DNA of 64,000 nt from Maioricimonas rarisocia (lineage in GTDB: Bacteria; Planctomycetota; Planctomycetia; Planctomycetales; Planctomycetaceae): contig NZ_CP036275.1 of NCBI RefSeq assembly GCF_007747795.1, forward strand, positions 7,308,001-7,372,000, given 5' to 3'. Positions 43,658 to 53,563 of this stretch are shown here, piece after piece. Within the stretch, counting starts at the first letter, position 1. Each line of letters opens with the position of its first letter. The position numbers and the translations under genes were made by a program. The notes under the pieces are model-generated. The model ran no database searches. It was not told where the DNA came from and saw nothing but the letters and a program-made list of their open reading frames with translations.

Positions 43658-46300
43658 TCAAGCGAAACGGTACGTCAACTGGTGTTGGTCTTCGACGGAG
43701 ACCGTCACCTCCTGAATCGGTTCCTGCCGGGCCATCCGGGCCAGGAACTCACGCGACATCTCCGGGAGCACGGTTCGCGTCAGGAGGTGATCGATCATGC
43801 GTGCTCCGGTATCCACGGCGTTGCAGCGATTGACGAAGTACTCGACCACGTCGTCATCGATCTGCAGCGTTGCGTTGTAGTTCTCGGCGACACGGCGGGT
43901 GATTTTCTGCAGTTTCAAGCGGACGATCCGCTCGAGCACATCTTCGGTGAGCGGGAAGTACGGAATGACGGCGAGCCGGCCAAGGAACGCCGGCTTGAAT
44001 GTCTTGAGCAGCTCTTCGTGCAGGACCTCGGCGAGTCCTTCGGCATCCGGTCGTGTTTCGGGATCGATGCACAGACTCTTGATGAGATCGGTCCCGGCAT
44101 TCGTCGTCATCAGGATCAAGGTATTCCGGAAGTCGATATCGCGACCTTCGCCGTCTTTCATCGAGCCCTTGTCGAACACCTGATAAAAGACGTCCTGAAC
44201 GCCGGGATGAGCCTTTTCCATTTCATCCAGCAGGACGACACTGTACGGCTTGCGCCGGACGGCCTCGGTGAGCACCCCTCCTTCACCATAGCCCACATAA
44301 CCGGGGGGGGAGCCCATAAGCAGCGAGACCTTGTGTTCCTCCTTGAACTCGGACATGTTGATGGTCGTCATGTTCTGGCTTCCGCCGTACAACAGATTCG
44401 CCAGCGTCATGGCCGTCTCGGTCTTTCCGACGCCGCTGGTCCCCGCGAGGAGGAAAACGCCAATCGGCCGCGTCGGATCAGTCAAATTCGCCCGGGAGAC
44501 CTGAATACTCTGAGCAATGGCGTCCAGAGCGTGCGACTGGCCCACAACCGACTCTTCCAGACGGTCCTTCAGATTCAGAACCGCGGTCACTTCGTCCGAG
44601 ACCATCCGGCCGATCGGAATCCCGGTCCACGCGCCGACGATGGCGGCAACGGCTCCCGCGTCGACGCAGACATGCACCAATGGTTCATCCTGCTGCAGTT
44701 CCTCGAGCTGCGAATACAGCGAGGCGAGTTTCTCTCGCTGTTCGCTCGATTCTGCATCGCCCTCTTTCGCAGCAGCGTGCTCGGCCTCGATCTCGCTCCG
44801 GAGCTCGTTGATCGAACGGACCAGTTCAAGCTCCTGTTGCCAGCGCTGCTCGGTCGCTTCCAGATCGGAAGTGACCGTTTCCCGTTCCTCGCGAAGTTTG
44901 TCGATTTCACCGCCATGGTCGGCACCGCCGGCTACTTCGCGTTCGAGAATCCGGATTGCGACGTCGAGCTGTTCGATGCGGCGGCGCGCGTCTTCGACAG
45001 CGGGCGGCGTCGCGTTCTGTCCGATGGCGACCCGGGCACAGGCCGTATCGAGAACACTGACCGATTTGTCCGGCAGCTGCCGCCCCGAGATGTACCGACG
45101 CGAGAGCCGGACTGATTCGACGACCGCTTCATCGAGAATGCGGACGTTGTGGTGAGCTTCGAGGGTGGAGACAATCCCCCGCATCATCTCGATCGCCGAC
45201 TTCTCTTCCGGCTCCTCCACCTTGACCACCTGGAAGCGGCGGGCCAGCGCGGCGTCCCGTTCGAAGTACTTCTTGTATTCCGCCCAGGTCGTCGCCGCGA
45301 TTGTCCGCAGTTCGCCTCGCGCCAGTGCCGGCTTGAGCAGGTTCGCAGCATCTCCCTGACCGGCCTGTCCGCCGGCACCGATGAGCGAGTGGGCTTCATC
45401 GATGAAGAGAATGATCGGTTGTGGTGACGACTTGACCTCCTGAATCACCGACTTCAGGCGGTTTTCGAACTCACCCTTCATCCCGGCCCCGGCCTGCAGC
45501 AGCGCCATATCGAGCGTGCGGACGGCCACATTCTCGAGCAGGGGAGGGACATCGCCAGCTGCGATCCGCTGGGCGAACCCTTCGACGACGGCCGTTTTGC
45601 CGACCCCGGCTTCTCCGGTGAGGATCGGGTTGTTCTGACGCCGGCGGGTGAGGATGTCGACGAGCTGCCGGATCTCCGCATCGCGCCCGAGAACCGGGTC
45701 CATCTTGCCCGAGCGGGCAATCTCGGTGAGGTCGACAGTGAACTGGTCGAGTGCCTGAGTCTTGCGCGGTCCGGCCGGTGCCGGTCCTCCCCCCGCGTCG
45801 CCTCCAGCCGGAGCGGCGGTCGTTTCGGAGGAGTTCGCAAGGATCTTCGGCAGGTCGGCCGTCAGTGTCGGCAGCGTGAGCTCTTCGAACTCGCGGGAGA
45901 TGCCGGTGAGCTGACGTGCCAGTGTCTCGTCGCCCAGCATCGCGGCGAGCAGATAGGCGGAGCGGACTTCGGAGTCGCCGAACTCGACCGAAGCGAGCAG
46001 CCACGCTTCGCGGACCAGCTGAACAACATCGGGAGAGAGGGCCGGCGGGCGGGCGTTGCCGGTCTTCAGTCCGTCCAGCGACTTCATCAGCCCCTGGGTC
46101 ACGCGCGAGCCGTCAAGCCCATAGTGCCGCAGAATCAGCGACACGTCGCAGTTGGCCTCATCAAGCAGGCAGGAGAGCCAGTGCTCGACTTCGACGTTGT
46201 AGTTGGTGCGGGACATGCACCGGCCGGCCGCCGCTTCGAGGGTGGCACGGCAGGTGTCATTGAGCTTGTCGATCAGGGACTTCAGGTTCAATGGCGGCAT
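43658..46300 (-). CDS. clpV: T6SS sheath-recycling AAA+ ATPase ClpV (TssH)
   Basis: An 880-residue protein with ClpB architecture: an N-domain (residues 1-150) opening NLKSLIDKLNDTCRATLEAAAGRC as in ClpV, AAA1 with Walker A GEAGVGKT at 229-236 and Walker B IILFIDEAHSLIGAG, a coiled middle domain, and AAA2 with GTSGVGKTETA and VVLLDEMEKAH. The N-terminal start differs from housekeeping ClpB and fits the sheath-binding helix pocket. It disassembles contracted TssB/TssC sheath. It follows tssF2 by 19 bases and precedes hcp. Confidence 0.95.
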   Translation of the reverse strand: MPPLNLKSLIDKLNDTCRATLEAAAGRCMSRTNYNVEVEHWLSCLLDEANCDVSLILRHYGLDGSRVTQGLMKSLDGLKTGNARPPALSPDVVQLVREAWLLASVEFGDSEVRSAYLLAAMLGDETLARQLTGISREFEELTLPTLTADLPKILANSSETTAAPAGGDAGGGPAPAGPRKTQALDQFTVDLTEIARSGKMDPVLGRDAEIRQLVDILTRRRQNNPILTGEAGVGKTAVVEGFAQRIAAGDVPPLLENVAVRTLDMALLQAGAGMKGEFENRLKSVIQEVKSSPQPIILFIDEAHSLIGAGGQAGQGDAANLLKPALARGELRTIAATTWAEYKKYFERDAALARRFQVVKVEEPEEKSAIEMMRGIVSTLEAHHNVRILDEAVVESVRLSRRYISGRQLPDKSVSVLDTACARVAIGQNATPPAVEDARRRIEQLDVAIRILEREVAGGADHGGEIDKLREERETVTSDLEATEQRWQQELELVRSINELRSEIEAEHAAAKEGDAESSEQREKLASLYSQLEELQQDEPLVHVCVDAGAVAAIVGAWTGIPIGRMVSDEVTAVLNLKDRLEESVVGQSHALDAIAQSIQVSRANLTDPTRPIGVFLLAGTSGVGKTETAMTLANLLYGGSQNMTTINMSEFKEEHKVSLLMGSPPGYVGYGEGGVLTEAVRRKPYSVVLLDEMEKAHPGVQDVFYQVFDKGSMKDGEGRDIDFRNTLILMTTNAGTDLIKSLCIDPETRPDAEGLAEVLHEELLKTFKPAFLGRLAVIPYFPLTEDVLERIVRLKLQKITRRVAENYNATLQIDDDVVEYFVNRCNAVDTGARMIDHLLTRTVLPEMSREFLARMARQEPIQEVTVSVEDQHQLTYRFA

Positions 46301-46319
46301 GGTGTTTTCGCGAATGGCC

Positions 46320-48140
46320 TCAGGTGACAGGTGACAGGATCTGGCTCGCGGTGCGGGCCGGCCAACGGTGGATGAGCTTGCGGGTTTCGGCCGAGCGGGC
46401 CACCAACCGCGAGAAGGAGTTGATCGAGCTGCTCATCGCCAGGCAGCTCTCGAGAACTGAGGCGAACAGAAAGGCACTTCCGCCAGGGAACCGCGACTCG
46501 TCGAGTTCGACGACGACCTCGATCCCGCGACAGAACGTCTGCAACCGGCCGTCCCGAAGTTCCTCGAGAACGGGCCGCCCGCCCGTGACGCGGACGGCAT
46601 CGATCAGCGCGCTGTTCTGAGGCGATCCGACCGCGTCGTGAAGCCGCAGCAATTCGCCGAGTTGCGAGGCATCGTTGTCGTGCCCGAACAACGGCAGGTA
46701 CTGCATGGCCAGCAGCCGGACCAGCTTTCGCCGGGGTGCTTCCAGAACCGGCGGATCACGTCGGGGCGTGGGAGGCACGACGCACTCGATAGAGACGGTA
46801 TCGAGATCGGTCACGCGGAATCGCGGTCCCTTGCCGTGAAACGGAAGCTGAGCAGGCAGGTTGCCGTTCAAACAGGTGCTCTCGATATCGAGCGTCCATG
46901 CATCGGGTTCGGTCAGCCGGCACTCGGGATCGGCGAGGGAGAGTCGCACCTCGGTTTCCTGCGAGTCCTCGCGTCGATGGCGTGACGCAGTCCAGACCGG
47001 GCCGATGGAATGTCCCGGTGCGAACTGCGCGGGTTCGTACATTTCACGAACCGGCAACTCCCGGTCATCGGCGACGGCGGTCACGCGATCGACGGAATAG
47101 ACCTCGATATGATCCGCCGTCTGCACGTCGGGGACGACGCGATACTCGGCCGCACTGTGAGTGACGGAAACCGGCTCGGTCCGCTTGTGGAACAGGTTGA
47201 CCGCGGGCGTACAGTGCAGTTGCAGTGTTCGCGCCGAGCAGTGATCTTCCAGCGGTCGCGAACTTCTCTTCAGGTACACGGAGAGCTCGACGGACGGGCC
47301 GAACTCTTCGGCCTCGAGACAATCGGGCGACACCAGCTTCACGAACAGGAACTTTTCCGGAAACGCAAAGAACTCGAAGGCGTGCCGCATACCCGGCAAA
47401 GTGCGGGCAGACCAGTCAAACAACGTCTCGTCGACTCCGAAGCCGCCCGCCGCCACGAGCGGCGCGTCGAACAGCCATTGTGATGTCCCCCGATCTCCCT
47501 GCACGTGGATGGCCAGGGCGTCGCGAACGAGCAGCTCGTAAAGTGGAAACGTCGTCTGCCGCTGCCCCTGCAGAAACAGTGTCAGGTTCTCGAGAGACGC
47601 CGCCGTCAACGGCTGATCTCCGGCGGTCGTCTGCAGACGGATGCGGAGGACGGCGCGTGCGGTCGGGCAGGCCTCAGGCGCGGCCCCGGTCCTGAGCGGC
47701 CTGAGCGTCGCCGACGTCATGGCAATCGGCCGCAGTTCGACATCCGAGCAGGTCTTGAAGTGACAGGTCAGCCCATGCAGCCGGTCGGAATCGAGCGTCG
47801 TGCCGCGGGAAATCGTCACGCCGCCCGCAGGCAGGCTCGCAGGCATCAGAGGGGCGAGCTGCACGATCGTGCAGGAGGGGACCGGCCGCCGAAAAGCGGG
47901 AAACACGGTCGAGTAGAAGGCGTCGGTCAGAGCAGCGAGATCATGGTCCAGCTGCATCCGAATGCGGGCATTCAGCAGTGCCACGCCCTGGACGAACTGC
48001 TCGACATGCGGGTCGGACCGGACGTCGTCGGACTGCCCCAGCTCTCCCCCGACCGTGGGATGATGGCGCGCGAACTCAGGGCCTTCCCGGAACAGGAAGT
48101 CCAGTTCTTCGTCGAAGTACTCGAGCAGTTGCTCGTTCAC
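46320..48140 (-). CDS. tssF: T6SS baseplate protein TssF, paralogue 2 (ImpG position)
   Basis: A 606-residue protein with a GTG start at 48140 that overlaps the tssE stop (GTGA). It opens LLEYFDEELDFLFREGPEFARHHPTV and DPHVEQFVQGVALLNARIRMQLD, the TssF pattern, though it diverges from paralogue 1 (it lacks the usual PKIA/RL wording). It occupies the classical impG place after impF, but the usual next gene impH (tssG) is missing here and clpV follows instead. The only tssG lies in the other operon beside paralogue 1. Most likely both TssF proteins take part in one wedge, or this is an alternative baseplate subunit. Confidence 0.88.
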   Translation of the reverse strand: MNEQLLEYFDEELDFLFREGPEFARHHPTVGGELGQSDDVRSDPHVEQFVQGVALLNARIRMQLDHDLAALTDAFYSTVFPAFRRPVPSCTIVQLAPLMPASLPAGGVTISRGTTLDSDRLHGLTCHFKTCSDVELRPIAMTSATLRPLRTGAAPEACPTARAVLRIRLQTTAGDQPLTAASLENLTLFLQGQRQTTFPLYELLVRDALAIHVQGDRGTSQWLFDAPLVAAGGFGVDETLFDWSARTLPGMRHAFEFFAFPEKFLFVKLVSPDCLEAEEFGPSVELSVYLKRSSRPLEDHCSARTLQLHCTPAVNLFHKRTEPVSVTHSAAEYRVVPDVQTADHIEVYSVDRVTAVADDRELPVREMYEPAQFAPGHSIGPVWTASRHRREDSQETEVRLSLADPECRLTEPDAWTLDIESTCLNGNLPAQLPFHGKGPRFRVTDLDTVSIECVVPPTPRRDPPVLEAPRRKLVRLLAMQYLPLFGHDNDASQLGELLRLHDAVGSPQNSALIDAVRVTGGRPVLEELRDGRLQTFCRGIEVVVELDESRFPGGSAFLFASVLESCLAMSSSINSFSRLVARSAETRKLIHRWPARTASQILSPVT

Positions 48141-48610
48141 CGCCGCTCCCGGGTCAGGTCGGTCAGTTTACTGTCGGCCACGCGCCGCCCGAAGAAGACC
48201 GGCTCCTGGTCGCCTCGAAGCTGTGCATTGATAACCAGTTTCGCGCTTCGCGAATCGGGGCCGGCAATCATCATCACGTGGGTGTAGACGAGACGCGGTT
48301 CGAAGATCTGAATCGCCATCTTCACCGTTTCGCTGAACACCCGCTGGACGTCCTCGTTTCCAACAGCAATGTGGCTGGTATCCGGCAGGCCGTAGTTGAT
48401 AATCGAGGATCGGATGTGCTTCAGGTCGCGGGGCCACGTTCCCAGCCATGAACGGGTATTGAGCAGACTGTCGATGTCGCGCTGCACGCTTTCGCGCACG
48501 CGCCGGCGGAGTTCTTCGCCTCCGGCGGGCGGGTCCAGATCCGAGTCGGGATTTTCGTCGATCAGCCGATCCAGAAGGGACAGTTTTGGTCCGGACTCGG
48601 TGGTCGCCAT
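48137..48610 (-). CDS. tssE: T6SS baseplate protein TssE (gp25-like)
   Basis: A 157-residue protein from the ATG at 48610 (MATTESGPKLSLLDRLID) with GGAG upstream; the frame extends 32 codons further without family-like sequence. The blocks SLLDRL, RRRVRESVQRDIDSLLNTR, SSIINYGLPDTS and MAIQIFEPRLVYTHVMM are the gp25/TssE signature, including the Glu-Pro-Arg-Leu turn. It joins the wedge and starts sheath polymerisation. The stop overlaps the GTG of tssF2. Confidence 0.95.
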   Translation of the reverse strand: MATTESGPKLSLLDRLIDENPDSDLDPPAGGEELRRRVRESVQRDIDSLLNTRSWLGTWPRDLKHIRSSIINYGLPDTSHIAVGNEDVQRVFSETVKMAIQIFEPRLVYTHVMMIAGPDSRSAKLVINAQLRGDQEPVFFGRRVADSKLTDLTRERR

Positions 48611-48731
48611 CGACAACGCTCCGCTGGGAAATCGGCCTCTCGACGTCGGAAGACCACTCTCCATTGACTTCAGGATACCGGTATCAGTCTGACGGAACCT
48701 GCTCAAAAGTGGCCGGCAGAAACCTTTCCGG

Positions 48732-49553
48732 TCATTCGTCCGGTTTCGGCTCGTCGGCGGAGTCGAACGTCAGCCGGGCCAGCTCGAGCACGGCCAGATC
48801 AGTTTCGTCGACGAGGTACATCCTCTGTCCGACCCCGCGAATCGGTCCGCCTTCATCACCGATCCAGTCGGTTCCCCGTCCAAGCTTCATGTCTTCGGAT
48901 TCGGCATCGCTGGAGCCGGGATAGAGGGCGGGGATCGACACCTCGCCATCCGGACCGCCGCGCACCGTCATGCTGGCCCGTCGCCACAGCAGGTCCCGCG
49001 GTGCCTGAGGTTCGTGAAACTCGATGCTGTCGATGGCTTCGAAGGGAACCCAGTACCAGACACCGGTATTGGTGAGCACTTCGAAGAAGCTGGCCGAAAC
49101 ATCGTCCAGGTCACGAAAATCGGAGAACGGCCGGTCGTTGACTGTTCCGCGGACGGGCGGACGGGCCTCAGCCGCCTGGGCGAGCAGTTCGTTCGCGGCC
49201 TGCGTCTCACCTTCTCGGAGATGCACCGCGGCCTTGAGCTGAAGCCGCAGGTGTTCCGGCGGCTCAACCAGGAATTCGGGCGTGCGACCTTCGCTGGCGA
49301 ACTGGCGGCGGGCGAGTTCGGCCCGCAGCACCTGCCGGAAGTGAAGGACGCGGATTGCGTCCGGATTCTGGCGTACGATGACGTCCAGCTGATTGTCGGC
49401 CCGTTCGATCTCCCCGCTGAAACAGAGCAGTTCGGCCAGGAACATGCGTTGCTGAACGTCGGTGGGACTGCTGCGGACCTGTTCGGTCGCAGCCGCAACC
49501 GCTTCAGAGAGCCGTCCGGCCTGGAAGTGCTGCTGCGCGGGATTCTCGGACAT
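48732..49553 (-). CDS. tagJ: T6SS accessory protein TagJ (ImpE family)
   Basis: A 273-residue protein from the ATG at 49553; a TTG at 49580, eight bases after the impD stop, is an alternative. The N-terminal half is TPR-like (HFQAGRLSEAVAAATEQVRSSP, RMFLAELLCFSGEIERADNQL). The C-terminal half has the ImpE block VWYWVPFEAIDSIEFHEPQAPRDLLWRRA. TagJ binds the TssB N-terminus and modulates ClpV-driven sheath recycling in some systems. Its place between impD and tssE is the classical imp order. Confidence 0.93.
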   Translation of the reverse strand: MSENPAQQHFQAGRLSEAVAAATEQVRSSPTDVQQRMFLAELLCFSGEIERADNQLDVIVRQNPDAIRVLHFRQVLRAELARRQFASEGRTPEFLVEPPEHLRLQLKAAVHLREGETQAANELLAQAAEARPPVRGTVNDRPFSDFRDLDDVSASFFEVLTNTGVWYWVPFEAIDSIEFHEPQAPRDLLWRRASMTVRGGPDGEVSIPALYPGSSDAESEDMKLGRGTDWIGDEGGPIRGVGQRMYLVDETDLAVLELARLTFDSADEPKPDE

Positions 49554-49587
49554 GCTGCTGGTTTCGCTTTCGTCGAACAATGAAATC

Positions 49588-51108
49588 TCAGAGGCTGCCG
49601 GAGAGCAGCTCGGAGCGAAACGTCACCGCACCGCGAAGTTCATCGAGTTCACAGTGAGGCCACAGGTGAACAATGCTCGTATATGACCCGGGTCGATCGG
49701 GAACTTCACGGACACGCACCACCGCTTCGCGCAACGGGTATCGGGCACGAACATCGGGAGAGGCGTCGCGGTCCTGTGTCACGTATTGCCGCAACCATGA
49801 ATTCAGGTACATCTCGAGGGACTCGGCATCCGTGTAGGAGCCAATCAGATCCCGCGCGATGATCTTGAGATAATGGGCGAACCGGGACACACAGAGCACG
49901 TAGTGCATCCTTGCCGCAACATCGGCATTCTGGATCGACCAGGCCGGTCCTGTTTTCGGAATTTTTCGCAACGACCGGCATGAGAAGAACGCGCAGTACT
50001 CGGTTTCCCGGCAGGCGGTGAGCGGAATAAAGCCGAGCCCGCTGAGGACTTCTTCAAGGGAATCGGTGATCGTCACCTCGGTCGGCGTCGCCGGGCTGAC
50101 GTGCAGCGGATCGGCATCGTAGTAGACCGGCGGGAGGCCGGTGACCAGTCCGCCCGCCTCGGCGATGCCCTCGGCGAGACCATCTTCGGTGATGTGTTTG
50201 GTGACGCCGCGAATTGACGCCATCCACTCGGTATCGGCGAAGGAGCGGACGACGACGGCGGCAAAGGCGAACGCCGGATTGCCCCACAGAAGCCGTGAGG
50301 AATCCGAGCCGGAGACGTTCTCGGTATAGTTCAGGCCATGTGTCTCAGAGCTGGTCGCGGTGTAGGGGGCGCGGGCCAGCACGGGCGGGATAATCAGGCC
50401 GAGGAACTGTCGGTCCTCCGCCTCGCGAAACGAATTCCACTTGCGGAACTCGCTCTGTTCGTACACCTTCCTCCAGTCAACCGATCGCTCCAGCTCGGAC
50501 CAGCGATCCAGACCGAGAAGAGAAGGGTGTGCACTGGTGATGAAGGGAGAGAACGCGGCGGCGGCCACCTCGGAGATTGCTGTCAGCGTGGAGATGTCCG
50601 AATACGGATGCTCCTGGCTGGGCCACGGTCGGACCTGATAGTCACCGATGAGGATGCCGAACGGTTGGCCACCGGCCGTGCCGAACGCTTCACTGTAGAC
50701 CTTGCGGAAGAGCTGACTGCTGTCGAAGGCGGACGAGCGGTCGAAGTCGCGGGTCAATTCGCGCCAGCTGACGTTGAGGACGCGGATCCGCACATTGCTG
50801 CCGCGGGGAACGTCGCGCACGAGGTAATGCAGCTGACGCCAGCGGGCCTCCAGTTCCTGAAACTGGGGATGGTGCAGGATGACGTCCAGGAAGTCGGCGA
50901 TCTTCCGATCGATCTGCGAGATCAGTCGGCTGATCCGCCGGGCCAGACGGGCCGTCGCCTGCGCATCAGAGTCCCGGGGCGCCGACTCACCGGGGATGTC
51001 CGGGGAATCTGCAGGCCCGACTCCATGAACCGTCTGCCCTTCCGGACCAGGGCGGCCCGGAAGGACGGACGTCGAAAGAGAATGTGAGCCGACGTGAGAG
51101 TCAGCCAC
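49588..51108 (-). CDS. T6SS sheath protein TssC paralogue 2 (ImpD position)
   Basis: A 506-residue protein with a GTG start at 51108 and AAGGTGAAG upstream. It is homologous along its length to the TssC upstream: DFLDVILHHPQFQELEARWRQLHYLV, FGTAGGQPFGILIGDYQV, PYSDISTLTAISEVAAAAFSPFI, and the end block LREAVVRVREVPDRPGSYTSIVHLWP. The N-terminal 50 residues are Ser/Pro/Gly-rich and different. The sheath core is conserved while surface segments diverge. The tandem impC-impD pair is known from other imp-type clusters. It may form a specialised end ring of the sheath or a mixed sheath. Confidence 0.92.
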   Translation of the reverse strand: MADSHVGSHSLSTSVLPGRPGPEGQTVHGVGPADSPDIPGESAPRDSDAQATARLARRISRLISQIDRKIADFLDVILHHPQFQELEARWRQLHYLVRDVPRGSNVRIRVLNVSWRELTRDFDRSSAFDSSQLFRKVYSEAFGTAGGQPFGILIGDYQVRPWPSQEHPYSDISTLTAISEVAAAAFSPFITSAHPSLLGLDRWSELERSVDWRKVYEQSEFRKWNSFREAEDRQFLGLIIPPVLARAPYTATSSETHGLNYTENVSGSDSSRLLWGNPAFAFAAVVVRSFADTEWMASIRGVTKHITEDGLAEGIAEAGGLVTGLPPVYYDADPLHVSPATPTEVTITDSLEEVLSGLGFIPLTACRETEYCAFFSCRSLRKIPKTGPAWSIQNADVAARMHYVLCVSRFAHYLKIIARDLIGSYTDAESLEMYLNSWLRQYVTQDRDASPDVRARYPLREAVVRVREVPDRPGSYTSIVHLWPHCELDELRGAVTFRSELLSGSL

Positions 51109-51143
51109 GAGGCTTCACCTTGCTTGACGCCACGTGGATATCA

Positions 51144-52640
51144 CTACTGAGCGTAGGACGGGATACGCGCGACGACACGCATGGACGTGGTGAGTTCTTC
51201 GAACTGCAGCCACGGTCGCATGTGCACGATGGCGTTGTAGACGCCCGGTTGCCCGGGGACTTCCCGCACGTTGACGCGTGCTTCGGCCAGCGGATACTTC
51301 GCTTTCTGGTCGGCCGACGGCGACGGGTTGCCGATGACGTACTTCGAAATCCACTGGTTGAGCATCGAAGCGACGTCGCGCGTTTCGGCGAAGGAGCCGA
51401 TCTTGTCGCGACCGATCACCTTCAGGAAGTGCGTGAACCGCGACATGGCCATGATGTAAGGCAGCCGTGCCGAGATTTCCGCGTTCGCTGTCGCGGACGG
51501 GTTGTCGTACTTCACCGGCTTCTGGGTCGTCTGGGCACCGAAGAAGACCGCGGAATCGGTCTCCTTGTAGTGGCACAGCGGCAGGAAGCCCTGGCTGCTC
51601 AGTTCCGCCTCGCGGCGGTCGGTGATGGCGGTCTCGGTGGGGCACTTCATGACCGTGTCCCCCTCCGGCGTCTTGTAATTGTAGACCGGCAGGTCGCTGA
51701 TCTTGCCGCCGTTCTCCGCACCACGAATGGCGACGCAGAATCCTGACGTGGAGAACGCCCGGGTCAGGTTGGTGCCCATCTGATAGGCGGCATTCATCCA
51801 GCAGAATTCGTCATGCGGGATCTCTTCGAGAGAGCCGTCCGAACCGTAGGGGGCTTCTTCGAACTGGAATTCCTCGACCGGCACGGTCGCCGAGCCGTAA
51901 GGCAGCCGGGCCATCACGCGGGGCATGACCAGCGAGACAAACCGGGAATCTTCGGACTCGCGGAACGACTTCCATTTGGCGTAGTCGACGGTCTCGAAGA
52001 TCTTCGCGACGTCGCGGGGCTTGTCGATCTCGGTGAACGAATTCATGCCGAACATGCCGGGATTGACCGCCGAGATGAACGGGCAGAAGGCGGCCGCCGC
52101 GACGGAGGAGACCTTCGTCAGCATGTCGATGTCTTCGGGATGATTGGTGAACTCGTAGTCCCCAATCAGTGCACCGTAGGGCTCGCCGCCCGGGGTCCCG
52201 AACTCGTTCTCGTACAGCTTCTTGAAGAAGTTGCTCTGATCGAATTCGGCCGCCTTGTCGAGATCCTTGTAGAGCGTGCGTTTGTCGGCGTTGAGGACGC
52301 GGATCTTCAGCGTCTCGCCGGTTTCGCTGTTCATGACCAGGTGCCGCAACCCTCGCCAGGAGCCTTCGAGCTTCTGGAACTTGGGGTGGTGCATGATCGC
52401 CTTGACCTGTTCGGAGATGGCTCCGTCGATGGCGGCGATGGCACGGTCGATGGTATGACCGACGTTCTTGTCGAACGTGACGGTCCCTTCCTGGGCCTGT
52501 TCGATCAGGGTCCGCAGCAGCTCTTTGGCCCGGTCGGGCTCGGTCTGCCGGGTATGGCTGATGGCCATGTCGAGAAGACTGGCGGTCTGCTGTTCCGCTT
52601 CGGCCGCTTCGCCGGACTGGGCCTGTGGTTCAGAACTCAT
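51144..52640 (-). CDS. tssC: T6SS sheath large subunit TssC (ImpC/VipB)
   Basis: A 498-residue protein, ATG with GAGGAAA upstream. It carries the main family blocks [64 protein letters not shown] and [30 protein letters not shown]. With TssB it builds the contractile sheath; the C-terminal helices and strand form the handshake with neighbouring subunits. It lies 33 bases after tssB. Confidence 0.96.
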   Translation of the reverse strand: MSSEPQAQSGEAAEAEQQTASLLDMAISHTRQTEPDRAKELLRTLIEQAQEGTVTFDKNVGHTIDRAIAAIDGAISEQVKAIMHHPKFQKLEGSWRGLRHLVMNSETGETLKIRVLNADKRTLYKDLDKAAEFDQSNFFKKLYENEFGTPGGEPYGALIGDYEFTNHPEDIDMLTKVSSVAAAAFCPFISAVNPGMFGMNSFTEIDKPRDVAKIFETVDYAKWKSFRESEDSRFVSLVMPRVMARLPYGSATVPVEEFQFEEAPYGSDGSLEEIPHDEFCWMNAAYQMGTNLTRAFSTSGFCVAIRGAENGGKISDLPVYNYKTPEGDTVMKCPTETAITDRREAELSSQGFLPLCHYKETDSAVFFGAQTTQKPVKYDNPSATANAEISARLPYIMAMSRFTHFLKVIGRDKIGSFAETRDVASMLNQWISKYVIGNPSPSADQKAKYPLAEARVNVREVPGQPGVYNAIVHMRPWLQFEELTTSMRVVARIPSYAQ

Positions 52641-52673
52641 CGTGTGGTTTCCTCGCTGAAAGAATGGACCGGA

Positions 52674-53210
52674 TCAGGCGTCTTCGCCGGAGTCGGAATC
52701 CTCCTGAGATCCAGTCAACCCGAGTTCCGAAGCCACCTGCTTCAGGCTTTCGGACTGTTTGAGCACGTCTTCGAGCAGATCCTGCAACTCGTCGGAGCGA
52801 TCAGCCTTGGACTGCAGCTCCTTGAGCTTTTCGCGGGTCTCGTAGAGCTTTCGCAGCGGGTCGACCTGCTGCACGATGTTGATCGGCGAGAAGTCGCTCA
52901 TCGACTTGAACTGCAGATCAACGGCCATTTCGCTGCCGTCGTCCGCGAGCGTGTTGTCGACTTTCAGCGAGAGACCGGGCGTCATGCTGGCCATGACGTT
53001 GTCGAAGTTGTCCCGGTCAATCTGGACAAACTTCCGGTCCTTGAGGGGCTTGAGCGGCGAGGTAGGATCCCCCGAGAAATCGCCCAGCACGCCCACAACG
53101 AAGGGTAGTTCCTTCTGTTGTGTCGAGCCTTCCGTCTCCACCTCGTACGTAATGTGCACGCGCGGTTTCCGCACGCGCGACAGCTTCTGATGAACACTTT
53201 CAGACATCAT
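52674..53210 (-). CDS. tssB: T6SS sheath small subunit TssB (ImpB/VipA)
   Basis: A 178-residue protein. Two consecutive ATG codons (53210 and 53207) follow AAGGAT; I used the first. [39 protein letters not shown] and [24 protein letters not shown] are the TssB signature, and the C-terminal coiled region ([21 protein letters not shown]) contains the ClpV-interacting helix area. It forms the sheath with TssC. Confidence 0.96.
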   Translation of the reverse strand: MMSESVHQKLSRVRKPRVHITYEVETEGSTQQKELPFVVGVLGDFSGDPTSPLKPLKDRKFVQIDRDNFDNVMASMTPGLSLKVDNTLADDGSEMAVDLQFKSMSDFSPINIVQQVDPLRKLYETREKLKELQSKADRSDELQDLLEDVLKQSESLKQVASELGLTGSQEDSDSGEDA

Positions 53211-53563
53211 GCCATCCTTCAAGCGAAGCGTTTCAGAAAGCCGCGACTCTGACTACTTCAGTTTGCCCGGACACCCGCACCGAAGCAAGCGCGGCAACCG
53301 GATAATCAAAAAAACCGACAGCATCGATAAAGTCGCGATTCGTCGTCACCAACCCGTCAGAAATGTGCCTCCGCCCGAGACGGGCCCGCTGTTGCGGAGG
53401 TCGGAAATTCGTCGTTTGCGGCGGCCGGCTGGAACTGAGCGCGATCCGTGGTCGGCTGTCTTTCCGCGAGATGATCAACCCTGTGTCGAGAACGCCGGCA
53501 GGCACGTTCCGTTCAGGCAGAAAACCGAAAGAAGCCTGCTCTCGCTCCGGTTTCAACGATCGC
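53211..53563. other. Intergenic region between tssA and tssB
   Basis: A 353-base gap in an otherwise tight operon, probably with its own promoter for tssB onwards. An AT-richer stretch lies at about 53308-53335 and includes a seven-base A run. I see no convincing promoter hexamer pair and no terminator hairpin. Confidence 0.4.

Noticed and set aside
43616-45115. 499-residue plus-strand open frame
   Set aside because: Antisense to clpV, which has all AAA+ motifs.
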